64,000 nt of DNA from Actinoplanes sp. NBC_00393 (GCF_036053395.1 NZ_CP107942.1:11336001-11400000); one strand, 5' to 3'; positions 43,083-52,955 are shown, counted from the first letter of the stretch. Program-made: numbers and translations. The notes: generated by a model from the letters alone, not told the origin.

Positions 43083-43916
43083 ATGACCTTCTCCCGTTTC
43101 CTCAGGCGACTACCCGGATACGTCTGCGTGGCATTGCTGCTGGTTGTTGTCACGTACCCCCTGATCTGGCTCTTTCTCGGCTCCTTCAAGACGCAGGACG
43201 AGTTCCTGAACAACCCGACCACGTCGCTGCCGGAGAGCTTCACCAACTTCGCGAACTACTCGCAGGCATGGTCATCGGTCGCCACCTATCTGCAGAACTC
43301 GCTGCTCACCGTGCTCCCCTCGCTCGCACTGATCATCGTGCTCGGCACCGCGGCCGGCTTCGCCCTCGAGGTCCTGGTCTGGAAGGGCCGGCAGACCACC
43401 CTGCTGCTGTTCCTGGCCGGCATCATGATCCCCGGCCAGATGATCCTGCTGCCGCTGTTCAGCGTGTATTTCCAGCTGCATCTGACCGGCACCCTGTGGC
43501 CGCTGATCATCACCTACACCGCCATCGGCCTGCCGCTGACCGTGTTCATGATGGCCACCTACTTCCGGGCCATCCCGAAGTCGGTGTTCGAGGCCGCGAC
43601 CATGGACGGCGCGAGCATCATCCGCTCGTTCGTCTCCATCGGCTTCCCGATGATGCGCAACTCGATCCTCACCATCGCGCTGGTGCAGTTCTTCTTCCTC
43701 TGGAACGACCTGCTCATCGCCCTGACCTTCACCACCGACGACGCCCAGCGCACCGTGCAGGTCGGCCTGCTCAACTTCACCGGCCAGTTCGGCGTCGTCG
43801 AATACGGCCCGACCTTCGCGGCGATCTGCATCAACGTGCTGCTGATCCTGGCCATCTACCTCTTCCTCAACCAGCGAGTCATGCGCGGTCTGGCGGCCGG
43901 CGCGGTGAAAGGCTGA
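43083..43916 (+). CDS. Sugar ABC transporter permease, MalG/UgpE type (rhamnoside operon)
   Basis: A 277-residue permease with six helices and the EAA loop SVFEAATMDGASIIRSFVSIGFP. The C-terminus MRGLAAGAVKG is characteristic of the MalG class. It pairs with the preceding permease. The rhamnosidase gene starts four bases after its stop, so the enzyme is part of the same transcript. Confidence 0.92.
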   Translation: MTFSRFLRRLPGYVCVALLLVVVTYPLIWLFLGSFKTQDEFLNNPTTSLPESFTNFANYSQAWSSVATYLQNSLLTVLPSLALIIVLGTAAGFALEVLVWKGRQTTLLLFLAGIMIPGQMILLPLFSVYFQLHLTGTLWPLIITYTAIGLPLTVFMMATYFRAIPKSVFEAATMDGASIIRSFVSIGFPMMRNSILTIALVQFFFLWNDLLIALTFTTDDAQRTVQVGLLNFTGQFGVVEYGPTFAAICINVLLILAIYLFLNQRVMRGLAAGAVKG

Positions 43917-43920
43917 ACCG

Positions 43921-46506
43921 TTGTCTGCACCGAACGGCACGGGCACGCGTGTGCGCGCGCCCCGCATCGAACACCACGACCGCCCGCTCGGCATCGGCGA
44001 GCGCACCCCACGCCTGTCCTGGCAGATGGAGACGGTCCGGCCCGGTTGGCGCCAGCAGGCGTACGAGATCCAGATCAACGGGCAGGGCAGCGGCCGGATC
44101 GACTCGGCCGACAGTGTCCTGGTCCCGTGGCCGGGCGCGGCGCTGACCTCCCGCGAGCAGGCCGACGTCCGCGTGCGGGTGTGGGCGGCCGGCGAACCGG
44201 AGCCGACCGCGTGGAGCGACACCACCACGGTCGAGGCCGGTCTGCTGGAGCCCGCCGACTGGCAGGCCGTCTTCGTCGGCTCCGCCGACATCACCGAGGG
44301 CGACCGGCGGCCGGTCTTGCTGCAACGAGAATTCACGGTACGGGCCGGGCTGCTCAAAGCCAGGGTGTACGCGACCGCGGGCGGCCTCTACGAACTGGAG
44401 CTCAACGGCTCACGGGCCGGCGACGACGTGCTCGCGCCCGGCTGGACCAGCTACCACCACCGGCTGGCCTACCGGACCCACGACGTCACCGGTCTGCTGA
44501 AGCCGGGCGCCAACACGATCAGCGGCTGGCTGGCCGACGGCTGGTGGCGCGGCGAGTACGGCTGGAACCGGCTCGGCGAACGCTACGGTCCGGACACCGC
44601 GTTGCTCGCCCAGCTCGAACTGCACTACGCCGACGGCGCCGTCGAACACGTCGTCACCGACGGGTCCTGGACCTGGGCGTACGGAGCCATCACGCAGTCG
44701 AGCATCTACGACGGCGAACACCATGACGCCCGGATCGAGGCGGCCGGCTGGAGTCCCGTACAGAAAAAGAACATGCAGGTCGGTGACCTGACCGCGCCCG
44801 CCGGACCACCGGTGCGCCGGATCCAGACCCTGCCGCCGGCCGGCATCACCCGTCTCGACGACGGCACCCATCTGATCGACTTCGGACAGAACCTGGCCGG
44901 CCGGCTGCGGATCACGGTCACCGGCCCGGCCGGTACGGAGATCGGCATCCGGCACGCCGAAGTGCTGGAGAACGGCCGCCTCTGCACCCGGCCGATCCGC
45001 ACCGCCGTCGCCCACGACGTCTACACGCTGGCCGGCGTCGGCGCCGAGACGTGGGAGCCGCGGTTCACGTACCACGGCTTCCGGTACGCGGAGATCACCG
45101 GCTGGCCCGGCGAGCTCGACCCGGCCGACGTGGTCGCGGTCGTCTGCCACGACGACATGCCGTCCACCGGCGACTTCGAGTGCTCGGATCCGCTGATCGA
45201 GCGCCTGCATGAGAACGTGCGATGGAGCATGCGCGGCAACTTCGTCTCGGTGCCCACCGACTGCCCGCAACGCGACGAGCGCCTCGGCTGGACCGGCGAC
45301 CTGCAGGTCTTCGCGCCCACCGCCGCGTTCCTCTACGACGCGACCGGCAGCATCGCCGACTGGCTCACCGACGTGAACGCCGAGACCGGCGACGACGGGC
45401 TCGTCCCGCTCTACGTGCCGCACATCGAAACCGACTTCACCCAGTTCCACTGCGCGGTCTGGGGTGACGTCACCACCGTCGTCCCGCTGGTGCTCTACGA
45501 CCGGGCGGGGGACCTCGGGCCGGTGCTGCGTGGCTACGACACCGCCCGCGCCTGGGTCGACGGTTGCCGACGGCTGCTCGACGACCGTGACGTGATCGCC
45601 GAGGGGCTGCAGCTCGGGGACTGGCTCGACCCGGCCGCTCCGTCGGACCGGCCGCAGCAGGCGCGTACCGACCCGTACCTCGTCGCCACCGCCTACCTCG
45701 CCCACTCCGCGCGCCTGCTCGCCCGGCAGGCCCGGCTGGTCGGCAAGGACGACGACGCCGCTTCCTGCTCCGCCCTCGCCGACCGGGTCGCGGCGGGTTT
45801 CCGCCGCGAGTTCGTCACCGCCGCCGGGCGGTGCGTCTCGGACACCCAGACCGCGTACGCCCTGGCGCTCTGCTTCGACCTGCTGCTTCCGGAGCAGCGG
45901 GTGCACGCGGGGAACCGGCTCGCCGAACTCGTCCGCGAGGGGGAGTTCCGCATCGGCACCGGCTTCGCCGGAACGCCGCTGATCCTGGACGCCCTCACCA
46001 CCACCGGACACCTGGAGGAGGCCTACCGGCTGCTGCTCTCGCGTGAACTGCCGTCGTGGCTGTACCCGGTCACCATGGGCGCCACGACGATCTGGGAACG
46101 CTGGGACTCCATGCTGCCCGACGGGTCGATCAACCCCGGCAACATGACCTCGTTCAACCATTACGCCCTCGGCGCCGTGGCGGACTGGCTGCACCGTACC
46201 GTCGCCGGGCTGGCCCCGGCCGCGCCCGGCTACCGGACCCTGCACGTGCGACCCCGGCCCGGCGGAGGCCTGACCCGGGCCGCGGCCCGGCATCACACCC
46301 CCTACGGCACCGCCTCGGTCCAGTGGCGGCGAGAGGACACCACCCTGCTCGTCGACGTGATCGTGCCCCCGGGCTGCGACGCCGTCATCGATTTACCCGG
46401 GCGACAACCGATCACCGTGGCTGCAGGCGCACACAGCTTCACCAGCGAACACCGGTCCGCTGCCGATGACCCCATCGCTCCGCTGCCGGCACGCCGGTAC
46501 TTCTGA
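43921..46506 (+). CDS. GH78 alpha-L-rhamnosidase, cytoplasmic
   Basis: An 861-residue inverting glycosidase without signal peptide, so it acts on imported rhamnosides. Domain order matches the family: N-terminal beta domains (about residues 1-350, with RTPRLSWQM), the alpha/alpha-barrel (about 400-760) and a C-terminal beta domain. Catalytic-region motifs are DCPQRDERLGWTGD (near 446, including the acidic pair), TTIWERWDSM (near 722) and MTSFNHYALGAV. The TTG start follows GAAAGG and keeps a natural N-terminus. It defines the probable substrate of the upstream importer: plant glycosides, rhamnogalacturonan or similar rhamnose-containing fragments. Confidence 0.93.
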   Translation: MSAPNGTGTRVRAPRIEHHDRPLGIGERTPRLSWQMETVRPGWRQQAYEIQINGQGSGRIDSADSVLVPWPGAALTSREQADVRVRVWAAGEPEPTAWSDTTTVEAGLLEPADWQAVFVGSADITEGDRRPVLLQREFTVRAGLLKARVYATAGGLYELELNGSRAGDDVLAPGWTSYHHRLAYRTHDVTGLLKPGANTISGWLADGWWRGEYGWNRLGERYGPDTALLAQLELHYADGAVEHVVTDGSWTWAYGAITQSSIYDGEHHDARIEAAGWSPVQKKNMQVGDLTAPAGPPVRRIQTLPPAGITRLDDGTHLIDFGQNLAGRLRITVTGPAGTEIGIRHAEVLENGRLCTRPIRTAVAHDVYTLAGVGAETWEPRFTYHGFRYAEITGWPGELDPADVVAVVCHDDMPSTGDFECSDPLIERLHENVRWSMRGNFVSVPTDCPQRDERLGWTGDLQVFAPTAAFLYDATGSIADWLTDVNAETGDDGLVPLYVPHIETDFTQFHCAVWGDVTTVVPLVLYDRAGDLGPVLRGYDTARAWVDGCRRLLDDRDVIAEGLQLGDWLDPAAPSDRPQQARTDPYLVATAYLAHSARLLARQARLVGKDDDAASCSALADRVAAGFRREFVTAAGRCVSDTQTAYALALCFDLLLPEQRVHAGNRLAELVREGEFRIGTGFAGTPLILDALTTTGHLEEAYRLLLSRELPSWLYPVTMGATTIWERWDSMLPDGSINPGNMTSFNHYALGAVADWLHRTVAGLAPAAPGYRTLHVRPRPGGGLTRAAARHHTPYGTASVQWRREDTTLLVDVIVPPGCDAVIDLPGRQPITVAAGAHSFTSEHRSAADDPIAPLPARRYF

Positions 46507-46521
46507 GCCGGGCGGCGGCTC
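46505..46521 (+). terminator. Small hairpin at the end of the rhamnosidase gene
   Basis: GAGCCG and CGGCTC pair across a 5-base loop (46505-46521), beginning inside the stop codon. It is short and lacks a T-run, so it is a weak terminator candidate between the rhamnosidase operon and the following LacI gene. Confidence 0.4.
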
Positions 46522-46571
46522 CCGTAGTCTTCGGGCCGGTGGCCGGACGCAGCAGATGAGTGGGGACGACC

Positions 46572-47630
46572 GTGGGGCGCGCAACGATCCGGGATGTCGC
46601 CCGCGTGGCCGGAGTCTCCGACGGCACGGTCAGCAACACCCTGAACCGGCCGCACCTGGTCACCCCGGAAACCCGCGACCGGGTGCGGCAGGCCATGGCG
46701 ACCGTCGGCTACGTGCCCAACGCCGCCGCCCGGGCGCTGCGCGTCGGCCGGACCCGCACCATCGGCCTGGTCGTCCTCGACGTCGGCAACCCGTTCTTCG
46801 CCGAGGTCGCCGCCGGCGCCGAACAGACCGCCATCGAGGCCGGCGCCGACATCGCGTTGTTCCACACCGGCCTCGGCGAACACACCCGCGAACAGCGGCT
46901 GCTGCACCGCCTCGCCGAACGCCGCCTCGACGGCCTGATCATCACCCCCAACGACGTCGACCACCCCCTGCTCGACACCATCGAGCAAGGCGGCACCCCC
47001 GTGGTCGTCCTTGCACGCGAGGTGCGAAGCGGACGCCGCAGCGCGGTACGCAGTGACGACTTCCTCGGCGGAGTGCTGGCCGCACGCCATCTGCTCGACA
47101 ACGGCCATCGCCGGCTCGCCTTCGCGGGATGGCGCCACGACGAGCGCTATCAGGGCGCGACGCGAACCGCCGCCGAAGCCGGTGCCACCCTCAGCTGGCT
47201 CGGCACTTCCGGGGCCGGCCTCGCCGACGGCCTGGCCGCCGGTCGCCACCTCACCGGCCTCGACCCGCACCAGCGGCCGACCGCCGTCTTCTGCGCCAAC
47301 GATCTCATCGCTGCCGGCGTCATCCAGGTAGCCACCCTAAGCGGCCTGCGGATCCCCGACGACCTCGCCGTCGTCGGTTTCGACGACACCGATATCGCCA
47401 GTGCCGCCAGTGCCGTCGAACTGACCAGCGTGCGCCAGCCGGCCGCCGACATCGGCGCCGCGGCCGTCCGCGTCATCCTCGACGACACGGCCGGCCACCG
47501 TTGCCCGGCCACGGACGTCGTCTTCGAGCCGTACCTGATGGTTCGCGAATCCAGCGTGCTGGGGGAGTGGTCGCGTGGGCCCGTGGCCGACGCACCGGGA
47601 TCCGAGGGACCGATCGCGGTCAGTGCTTGA
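46572..47630 (+). CDS. LacI-family transcriptional regulator
   Basis: A 352-residue repressor with opening VGRATIRDVARVAGVSDGTVSNTLNRP, hinge NAAARALRVGRTRTIGLVV, and the usual effector domain ending VVFEPYLMVRESS. The GTG at 46572 gives the family's standard N-terminus; a GTG four codons upstream is an alternative. It lies 65 bp after the rhamnosidase gene on the same strand, so it may belong to that transcript as a second regulator beside the divergent LacI, or control another operon. The C-terminal 25 residues are unusually long and Gly/Pro-rich, where the gene overlaps an antisense LacI relic. Confidence 0.9.
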   Translation: MGRATIRDVARVAGVSDGTVSNTLNRPHLVTPETRDRVRQAMATVGYVPNAAARALRVGRTRTIGLVVLDVGNPFFAEVAAGAEQTAIEAGADIALFHTGLGEHTREQRLLHRLAERRLDGLIITPNDVDHPLLDTIEQGGTPVVVLAREVRSGRRSAVRSDDFLGGVLAARHLLDNGHRRLAFAGWRHDERYQGATRTAAEAGATLSWLGTSGAGLADGLAAGRHLTGLDPHQRPTAVFCANDLIAAGVIQVATLSGLRIPDDLAVVGFDDTDIASAASAVELTSVRQPAADIGAAAVRVILDDTAGHRCPATDVVFEPYLMVRESSVLGEWSRGPVADAPGSEGPIAVSA

Positions 47631-47836
47631 ACCGCGCCGGCAGCCATCAGGTCGCAGGACACGAACATCGCGTCGATCTCCGGGTGCTCGCTCATCAGGT
47701 GCAACGTGAAAGCCGCAGCCGTCGTCACTGAACTCCGGAGGCCGAACTCGCGCACCGCACGCCGGTAGCCTGTCCGGCGCTCGCGTGAGTCCGCGCTGTC
47801 GGCCGGACCGTGGATCGTGGGCTTCGTCCGGCTCAC
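47610..47836 (-). pseudogene. Remnant of a LacI-family effector domain
   Basis: On the minus strand the translation contains RTGYRRAVREFGL, then MSEHPEIDAMFVSCDLMAAG and AVQALTAIG. These are the conserved effector-domain blocks of a LacI regulator (GYRxAL, then HPxIDAxFxxSDLMAxGAxxAL). The roughly 15-20 residues normally between the blocks are shortened, and both the DNA-binding half and the C-terminal half are missing. It lies antisense against the end of the intact LacI gene, so a decayed regulator gene once stood here. Confidence 0.65.
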
Positions 47837-47922
47837 CGCTGCCTCCTCCCGGCACCCGAAACTCTACGGACGATCACTCGCCCAGCGTCAGGTAAGGCAC
47901 TTGCCGTGATCGCGGTTGTCCG

Positions 47923-48597
47923 TCATCGCCGCGCCGCGGCGCGCTCCTTCGTGGCCATCTCGACGATCCGGTCGGTCCAGCGGGTCAGCAGGACCGGGTC
48001 GTGGCTGACCACCAGCACGCCCATGTCGTTGTCGTGCTGTTCCTGCCTGATCACCGCGGCCACGTGCGCCTGCGTGGAGGCGTCCAGCATCGTGGTCGCC
48101 TCGTCGCACAGCAGGTAGCCCGGCCGGTGCACCAGGGCCCGGGCCAGACAGGCACGCTGCAACTGCCCGTCGCTGACGGCGTGCGGCCTGCGGGCGAGCA
48201 GATCGGGCGTCAGCCCCACCCGGTCGGCGAGTTCGGCGACCCGGAGCCCGATCCGGTCCGGCGGCGTCCGGGTGGCCCGCATCGGTTCGGCGATCAGGTC
48301 GGCCAGGCTCAGCCGCGGGTCGCTGGCCGCGCGGGGACTTTGGAACAGCAGCCCGACGCGGGTGCGCACCTGCGCCGGCACTCGATGGCGGGCGCCGTCG
48401 ACGCGCTGCCCGTCGAGGATGACGTGTCCACCGGACGGGGAGTGCAGCAGCGCGAGCACCCGTACCAATGTTGATTTTCCGCAGCCGGAGGGGCCGCGCA
48501 GCCCGACCGTCTCGCCGGGCGCGACGGAAAGGGAGACCTCGTGCAGGACGGGCCGGCCTCGGTAGCCGGCCGAGACACCGCAGGCGGCGAGGCTCAT
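47923..48597 (-). CDS. Oligopeptide/nickel-type ABC transporter ATPase, DppF class
   Basis: A 224-residue ABC ATPase. Walker A is GPSGCGKST, Walker B is YLLCDEATTMLD, and the signature is VSDGQ where LSGGQ is usual; this variation recurs in DppF/NikE-like subunits. It is short because the C-terminal oligopeptide-binding extension of DppF is absent. The ATG at 48597 overlaps the stop of the partner ATPase (ATGA). It is the last gene of the five-gene transporter operon. Confidence 0.9.
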   Translation of the reverse strand: MSLAACGVSAGYRGRPVLHEVSLSVAPGETVGLRGPSGCGKSTLVRVLALLHSPSGGHVILDGQRVDGARHRVPAQVRTRVGLLFQSPRAASDPRLSLADLIAEPMRATRTPPDRIGLRVAELADRVGLTPDLLARRPHAVSDGQLQRACLARALVHRPGYLLCDEATTMLDASTQAHVAAVIRQEQHDNDMGVLVVSHDPVLLTRWTDRIVEMATKERAAARR

Positions 48598-49517
48598 GCC
48601 GGCACCTCCGAGGGGAGCAGGGGATGGTGGCAGGCGACCGGCCCGGCCGGCTGGGTCGCGCAGGCGTCGCTGGCGCGCGGGCAGCGCGCGGCGAACGCGC
48701 ATCCCTGCGGGAGCGCGGTCAGCATCGGTGGGTGGCCGGGGATGGGCAGGAATTCCCGCTGCGGGAGGGCTTGCAACAGCGCGGAGGTGTACGGGTGAGC
48801 CGGTGCCGCGAAGACATCGGCGGCCGGCCGGTGCTCGACGATGCGGCTGGCGTACATGACGGCGACGGTGTCGGCGACGCGTTCGGCCGCGGCCAGGTCG
48901 TGGGTGATCAGCAGGACGGCGCCGCCGTCGTCGCAGCGGCGGCGCAGCAGGTCGAGGGTGTGGTCGACCAGCGGCCGGTCGAGTCCGGTGGTCGGTTCGT
49001 CGGCGATCAGCAGGGCCGGGTCGGCGGCGAGGGCGAGCGCGGTGACCAGGCGCTGGGACATCCCGCCGGACAGCTGGAACGGGTAGCGGTCCAGATCCGC
49101 TGGCTCCAGGCCGGCGTCGGCGGCGACCCGGTCGGCGAGTTTCGGGTCCCGGCCGTGGGTGCGCAGCGTCTCGGTGAGCAGCTTACGGCCGGTGCGCACG
49201 GCGGTGAGTGCGGTGGCGGGGCTCTGCGGGATCAGGCCGACGCGGCGGCCGCGGATGCGCCGGGCGAGTTCCTTCTCGCCGCAGTGCAGCAGGTCGGTGC
49301 CGTCGAAGGTGGCCTGCCCGCTGGTCTGGGCGTTGCCGGGCAGCAGGCCGAGCAGGGCGTGGGCCAGCACGGATTTGCCGCAGCCGGATTCGCCGACCAC
49401 GGCGAGCAGCTCGCCGCGGCGTACGGTCAGATCGAGGTCGGTGACCGCCTGGACCACCGCGTCGCGCAAGCGGAAGCGCACGCTGAGCCCTTCGGTGCGC
49501 AGCAGGGTTTCGGTCAT
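48594..49517 (-). CDS. Oligopeptide/nickel-type ABC transporter ATPase, DppD class
   Basis: A 307-residue ABC ATPase with Walker A GESGCGKS, signature LSGGMSQR and Walker B LLIADEPTTGLD. The C-terminal extension has the Cys-rich oligopeptide-transporter motif GCAFAARCPRASDAC, which can carry an iron-sulfur cluster in relatives. It overlaps both neighbours by four bases, indicating tight translational coupling within the operon. Confidence 0.92.
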   Translation of the reverse strand: MTETLLRTEGLSVRFRLRDAVVQAVTDLDLTVRRGELLAVVGESGCGKSVLAHALLGLLPGNAQTSGQATFDGTDLLHCGEKELARRIRGRRVGLIPQSPATALTAVRTGRKLLTETLRTHGRDPKLADRVAADAGLEPADLDRYPFQLSGGMSQRLVTALALAADPALLIADEPTTGLDRPLVDHTLDLLRRRCDDGGAVLLITHDLAAAERVADTVAVMYASRIVEHRPAADVFAAPAHPYTSALLQALPQREFLPIPGHPPMLTALPQGCAFAARCPRASDACATQPAGPVACHHPLLPSEVPA

Positions 49518-50362
49518 AGGTTGAGCTCCGCTCGGACTCGGGGATCGAGGCGGTCGCGCCAGCGGCCGGCGAGCGCCGCGATGGCCAGGGTGACCACGAT
49601 GATCAGCAGGCCCGGCACGATGCTGGCCCACCAGGCGCCGGTGAGCAGGGACCGCTGCCCGTCGTTGATCATGTTGCCGAGGGAAGCGAGGTGCGGCGGC
49701 AGGCCGAGTCCGAGGAACGACAGCGACGTCTCGTGCCAGACCGCGTGCGGGATCATCAACGTGGTGGCCAGCGCGATCTTCGGCACCACGTGCGGCAGCA
49801 GATGCCGGGTGAGCACGCGGCGGCGGCTCGCACCGCCGGAGATCGCGGCGTCGATGAACGGGCGGGTCCGCAGCGTCAGCAGTTCCGAGCGGACGATGCG
49901 GGCGGTGGACAGCCAGTGGGTGAGCCCGATGGAGAGGATCACCGCGCCGAGGCTGGGGCGCAGCATAGCCACGATGAAAATGCCGAGCAGCAGGTGCGGC
50001 AGCGCGGCGAGGGTGTCGACGACGCGCATGAGCACCCGGTCGGTCCAGCCGCCGAGCAGGCCGGCGAGGCCGCCGACGATGCCGCCGAGCACGGAGGCGG
50101 CCAGGGCGGCGACGATGCCGACCAGCAGCGAGACGCGCAGGCCGTAGATGCTGCGGTGCAGCACGTCGCGGCCCAGGTCGTCGGTGCCACCGGGATGGGC
50201 GGGCGACGGCGGCTGCGCGATGTTGTCGAGCGCCACGGCGCTCTGATCCAAAGGCCACAGCAGGGGTACGAGCACGGTGGCGCCCAGCGCGACGACGAGG
50301 ACGACCGCCGACAGTTGCGGGACCGGCAGTCGGCGGGGGCGGGGCAGGGCGAGGTCAGCCAT
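49514..50362 (-). CDS. Oligopeptide/nickel-type ABC transporter permease, DppC class
   Basis: A 282-residue permease with six helices. DDLGRDVLHRSIYGLRVSLLVG is the family's N-terminal signature and FIDAAISGGASRRRVLTRHLLP is the EAA loop that contacts the ATPases. The start overlaps the upstream permease gene by eight bases. Confidence 0.92.
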   Translation of the reverse strand: MADLALPRPRRLPVPQLSAVVLVVALGATVLVPLLWPLDQSAVALDNIAQPPSPAHPGGTDDLGRDVLHRSIYGLRVSLLVGIVAALAASVLGGIVGGLAGLLGGWTDRVLMRVVDTLAALPHLLLGIFIVAMLRPSLGAVILSIGLTHWLSTARIVRSELLTLRTRPFIDAAISGGASRRRVLTRHLLPHVVPKIALATTLMIPHAVWHETSLSFLGLGLPPHLASLGNMINDGQRSLLTGAWWASIVPGLLIIVVTLAIAALAGRWRDRLDPRVRAELNL

Positions 50363-51320
50363 CGATACGCACCCGGGGATCGGCGGCCGTGTAGGCCAGG
50401 TCGGTGGCCAGGTTCGCCAGCAGCACCACCGCGGTGGTGATCAAGGTGATCGCGGCCAGCAGCGGGAAGTCGCTGCCGAGCGCGGCCTGCACGGTGACCC
50501 CACCCAGTCCGGGCAGCGAGAAGACGGTCTCCACCAGCACCGACCCGCCGACGATCTCCGGCAGGTGGGTGCCGATCAGGGTGAGGAACGGCAGCAGCGC
50601 GGTGCGCAGGGCGTGGCCGAACAGGACGGTACGGCCGCGCAGGCCCCGGGCCCAGGCGGCGAGCACGTGGTCGTCACGCAGGCTCTCGGCGACCGAGTCA
50701 CGCACGAACAGCAGGAACCACGGCGCCTGCGAGATCGCCAGGACGGTCACCGGGAGCACGAGGTGGTGCGCCACGTCGGTGAACGAGGTGGAGGTGGCGG
50801 TGACATCAGTCAGCCCGCCGGCCGGGAACCAGCCCAGCGCCAGGGCGAACACGGCGATCGCCGCGAGGGCCAGCCAGAAGACCGGCATCGACTCGACGGC
50901 GTACGCGGCGGCCCGCAGTGCCCGGTCGAAGAGGCCGCCGCGCCGGTAGGCGGCGATGGTGCCCAGCACGAGGCTGCCGATCAGGACCACCGCGAGGGTG
51001 ACTCCGATCAGCAGCAGCGTCCAGCCGGCCCGGGCGCCGATCACCGCGGCGACCGGCTCGTGCCGGGAGGTGGACCAGCCCAGATCTCCCTGCACGAGGT
51101 TGGAGAGCCAACGGAAGTACTGCACCGGCAGCGGGTCGTCGACACCCCAGTTGGCGCGGATCTGCGCCAGGTTCTCCGGGGTGGCGGTGAACGCGGCGGC
51201 TCCGGCGTACTGCATGGCCGGGTCCATCGGGGATGCCGCACCGAGCAGGAACATGCCGATCGTGGTGGCGAACAGCACCGGTACGGCGACGGCGAGCCGC
51301 CGCCGGATCACGGTGATCAC
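50355..51320 (-). CDS. Oligopeptide/nickel-type ABC transporter permease, DppB class
   Basis: A 321-residue permease with the large external loop after the first helix (RANWGVDDPLPVQYFRWLSN) typical of DppB, and the EAA-like loop of the family near HVLAAWARGLRGRTVLFGHAL. The GTG at 51320 overlaps the stop of the binding-protein gene (GTGA), and is preferred over an in-frame GTG at 51347 lying inside that gene. Confidence 0.9.
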   Translation of the reverse strand: MITVIRRRLAVAVPVLFATTIGMFLLGAASPMDPAMQYAGAAAFTATPENLAQIRANWGVDDPLPVQYFRWLSNLVQGDLGWSTSRHEPVAAVIGARAGWTLLLIGVTLAVVLIGSLVLGTIAAYRRGGLFDRALRAAAYAVESMPVFWLALAAIAVFALALGWFPAGGLTDVTATSTSFTDVAHHLVLPVTVLAISQAPWFLLFVRDSVAESLRDDHVLAAWARGLRGRTVLFGHALRTALLPFLTLIGTHLPEIVGGSVLVETVFSLPGLGGVTVQAALGSDFPLLAAITLITTAVVLLANLATDLAYTAADPRVRIDG

Positions 51321-52906
51321 TTTTTGGACCAGGTGTGCAGGTTCCACCAGATGCCGCCGGCCACGCCGTGCTCGTGCGCCTCGACGCGCGGGGTCACCCC
51401 GGTGATGTTGTCGCGGATGACGTAGGTGTGCTGCAGGTAGGTGAGGAACACCCAGGGCGCGTCGGCGGCGAGTTGCTTCTGGAAGGTGGCGTACGCGCTC
51501 TTGCGCTGGGCCGGGTCGGTCTGGCTGCGGCCGTCCTGCAGTGCCTTGTCGACGACCGGCGAGGAGTAGGAGCCCGGGTTGAAGAAGCCCTGCTCGGCGA
51601 ACTGGGAGCCGAACAGCTTGTAGGAGACGAAGTCCGGGTCGAACGGCGTGCCCCAGCCCATGATCAGCGCGTCGGATTTCATCCGCGGCGTGATCGCGTC
51701 CCAGGTCAGGCCCTCGGGTTTGATCTCGATGCCGGCCTTCTTCGCGTCGGCGGTGACCGCGAGAGCGAGTTCCTTGCGCAGGCTGTCGGCGGCCGGATAC
51801 ATGAGAGTGAACTGGGCGCGCTGCCCGCCCTTGGCGCGGATGCCGTCGCCTCCGGCCGTCCAGCCCGCGTCGTCGAGCAGCTTCGCCGCGGCCGCGGTGT
51901 CGGCGGTGCCGGAACCGGTGATCGACGGCTCGGCGAACTCGGAGGTGGACGGCACCGGCCCGAACGCGGGCTCGCCGGCTCCACCGAGAACGCCCTTGAC
52001 CATTGCCGCGCGGTCGACGGCCGCGTTCAGCGCCCGGCGGACGGCGGGGTCGCCGGTGACCGGGTTCTTCATCGGCAGCATCACGCCGCGGTAGTCAGCG
52101 GTCGGCACCTTGTGCACGGTGAACCCGGCGACGCCGGTGAACCCGCCGGCAAGTTTCGGCGCGAGCTCGACGGCGTCGAACTCGCCGGCCCTGGCCCGCT
52201 GAGCGCGCACGTTGTCGTCGGGGACGAACGCGACCACCACCGATTCGTTGGCCGGTTTGCCGCCCCAGTAGCTGTCGTTGGCGCTGAGCACCATCCGGTC
52301 GCCGGGAGTCCAGGACGCCACTTTGTACGGGCCGGTGCCGATCGGCTTGCGGTTGAACTCGGCCTTGTTGACGTCCTGCCCCTGCAACGCCTTCGCCGGG
52401 ACGATGCCCAGGTTCAGCCGTTGCAGGAACGGCGCGTAGGCGTACTTGAGCGTGAACTTGACGGTCGAGGGGTCGCTCGCCTCGACCTTGTCGAGCATGT
52501 CCAGGTCGGAGCGGATCGTCGAGTCGACCTTCGGGTCGAGCACCGACCGGTACGTGAAGACGACATCGTCGGCGGTCAGCGGGCTGCCGTCGTGGAACGT
52601 GACACCGCTGCGCAGCTTGGCGGTGACCGTGGTGCCGTCCACCGTGGGCAGCTGCTCGGCCAGGGCCGGAACCAGCTTGTTCTGCGCGTCGCGGGCGACC
52701 AGCCCGTCGAACATCAGCGCGGAGCCGTCCGCGCCGTAGCCGAGCACCGGGTTGAGCGTGTCGGGTTCCCCGGAGGTTGCGACGACGAGGGGGCTCTGGT
52801 TCGTGCCGGCCCCGCTGCTGTTGTCGGGGTCCGAGCATGCCGTCGCCAAGGCGGCGGCCGGGACGGCGACGGTGAGGAGGGCGACGGGGCGTTTCCTGGG
52901 CTGCAT
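51317..52906 (-). CDS. Family 5 extracellular solute-binding lipoprotein
   Basis: A 529-residue binding protein of the oligopeptide/nickel family. The start at 52906 follows AAGGTGAG. The lipoprotein signal ends ALATAC with Cys as the lipidation site. The mature part has SGVTFHDGSPLTADDVVFTYRS and RKPIGTGPYKVASW, hallmarks of the family. Peptides, nickel or a metallophore are all possible cargoes; no sequence feature decides between them. It heads the five-gene operon. Confidence 0.92.
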   Translation of the reverse strand: MQPRKRPVALLTVAVPAAALATACSDPDNSSGAGTNQSPLVVATSGEPDTLNPVLGYGADGSALMFDGLVARDAQNKLVPALAEQLPTVDGTTVTAKLRSGVTFHDGSPLTADDVVFTYRSVLDPKVDSTIRSDLDMLDKVEASDPSTVKFTLKYAYAPFLQRLNLGIVPAKALQGQDVNKAEFNRKPIGTGPYKVASWTPGDRMVLSANDSYWGGKPANESVVVAFVPDDNVRAQRARAGEFDAVELAPKLAGGFTGVAGFTVHKVPTADYRGVMLPMKNPVTGDPAVRRALNAAVDRAAMVKGVLGGAGEPAFGPVPSTSEFAEPSITGSGTADTAAAAKLLDDAGWTAGGDGIRAKGGQRAQFTLMYPAADSLRKELALAVTADAKKAGIEIKPEGLTWDAITPRMKSDALIMGWGTPFDPDFVSYKLFGSQFAEQGFFNPGSYSSPVVDKALQDGRSQTDPAQRKSAYATFQKQLAADAPWVFLTYLQHTYVIRDNITGVTPRVEAHEHGVAGGIWWNLHTWSKK

Positions 52907-52955
52907 GTCGGGCTCACCTTTGAAGATCGGATCGTTGTCGCCATCTTTTACTAAC

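Noticed and set aside
47890..47905. AAGGCACTTG near the LacI relic as a second end of an IS1380 element
   Set aside because: Only ten bases resemble the sequence near the transposase gene, with no paired end or transposase fragment.
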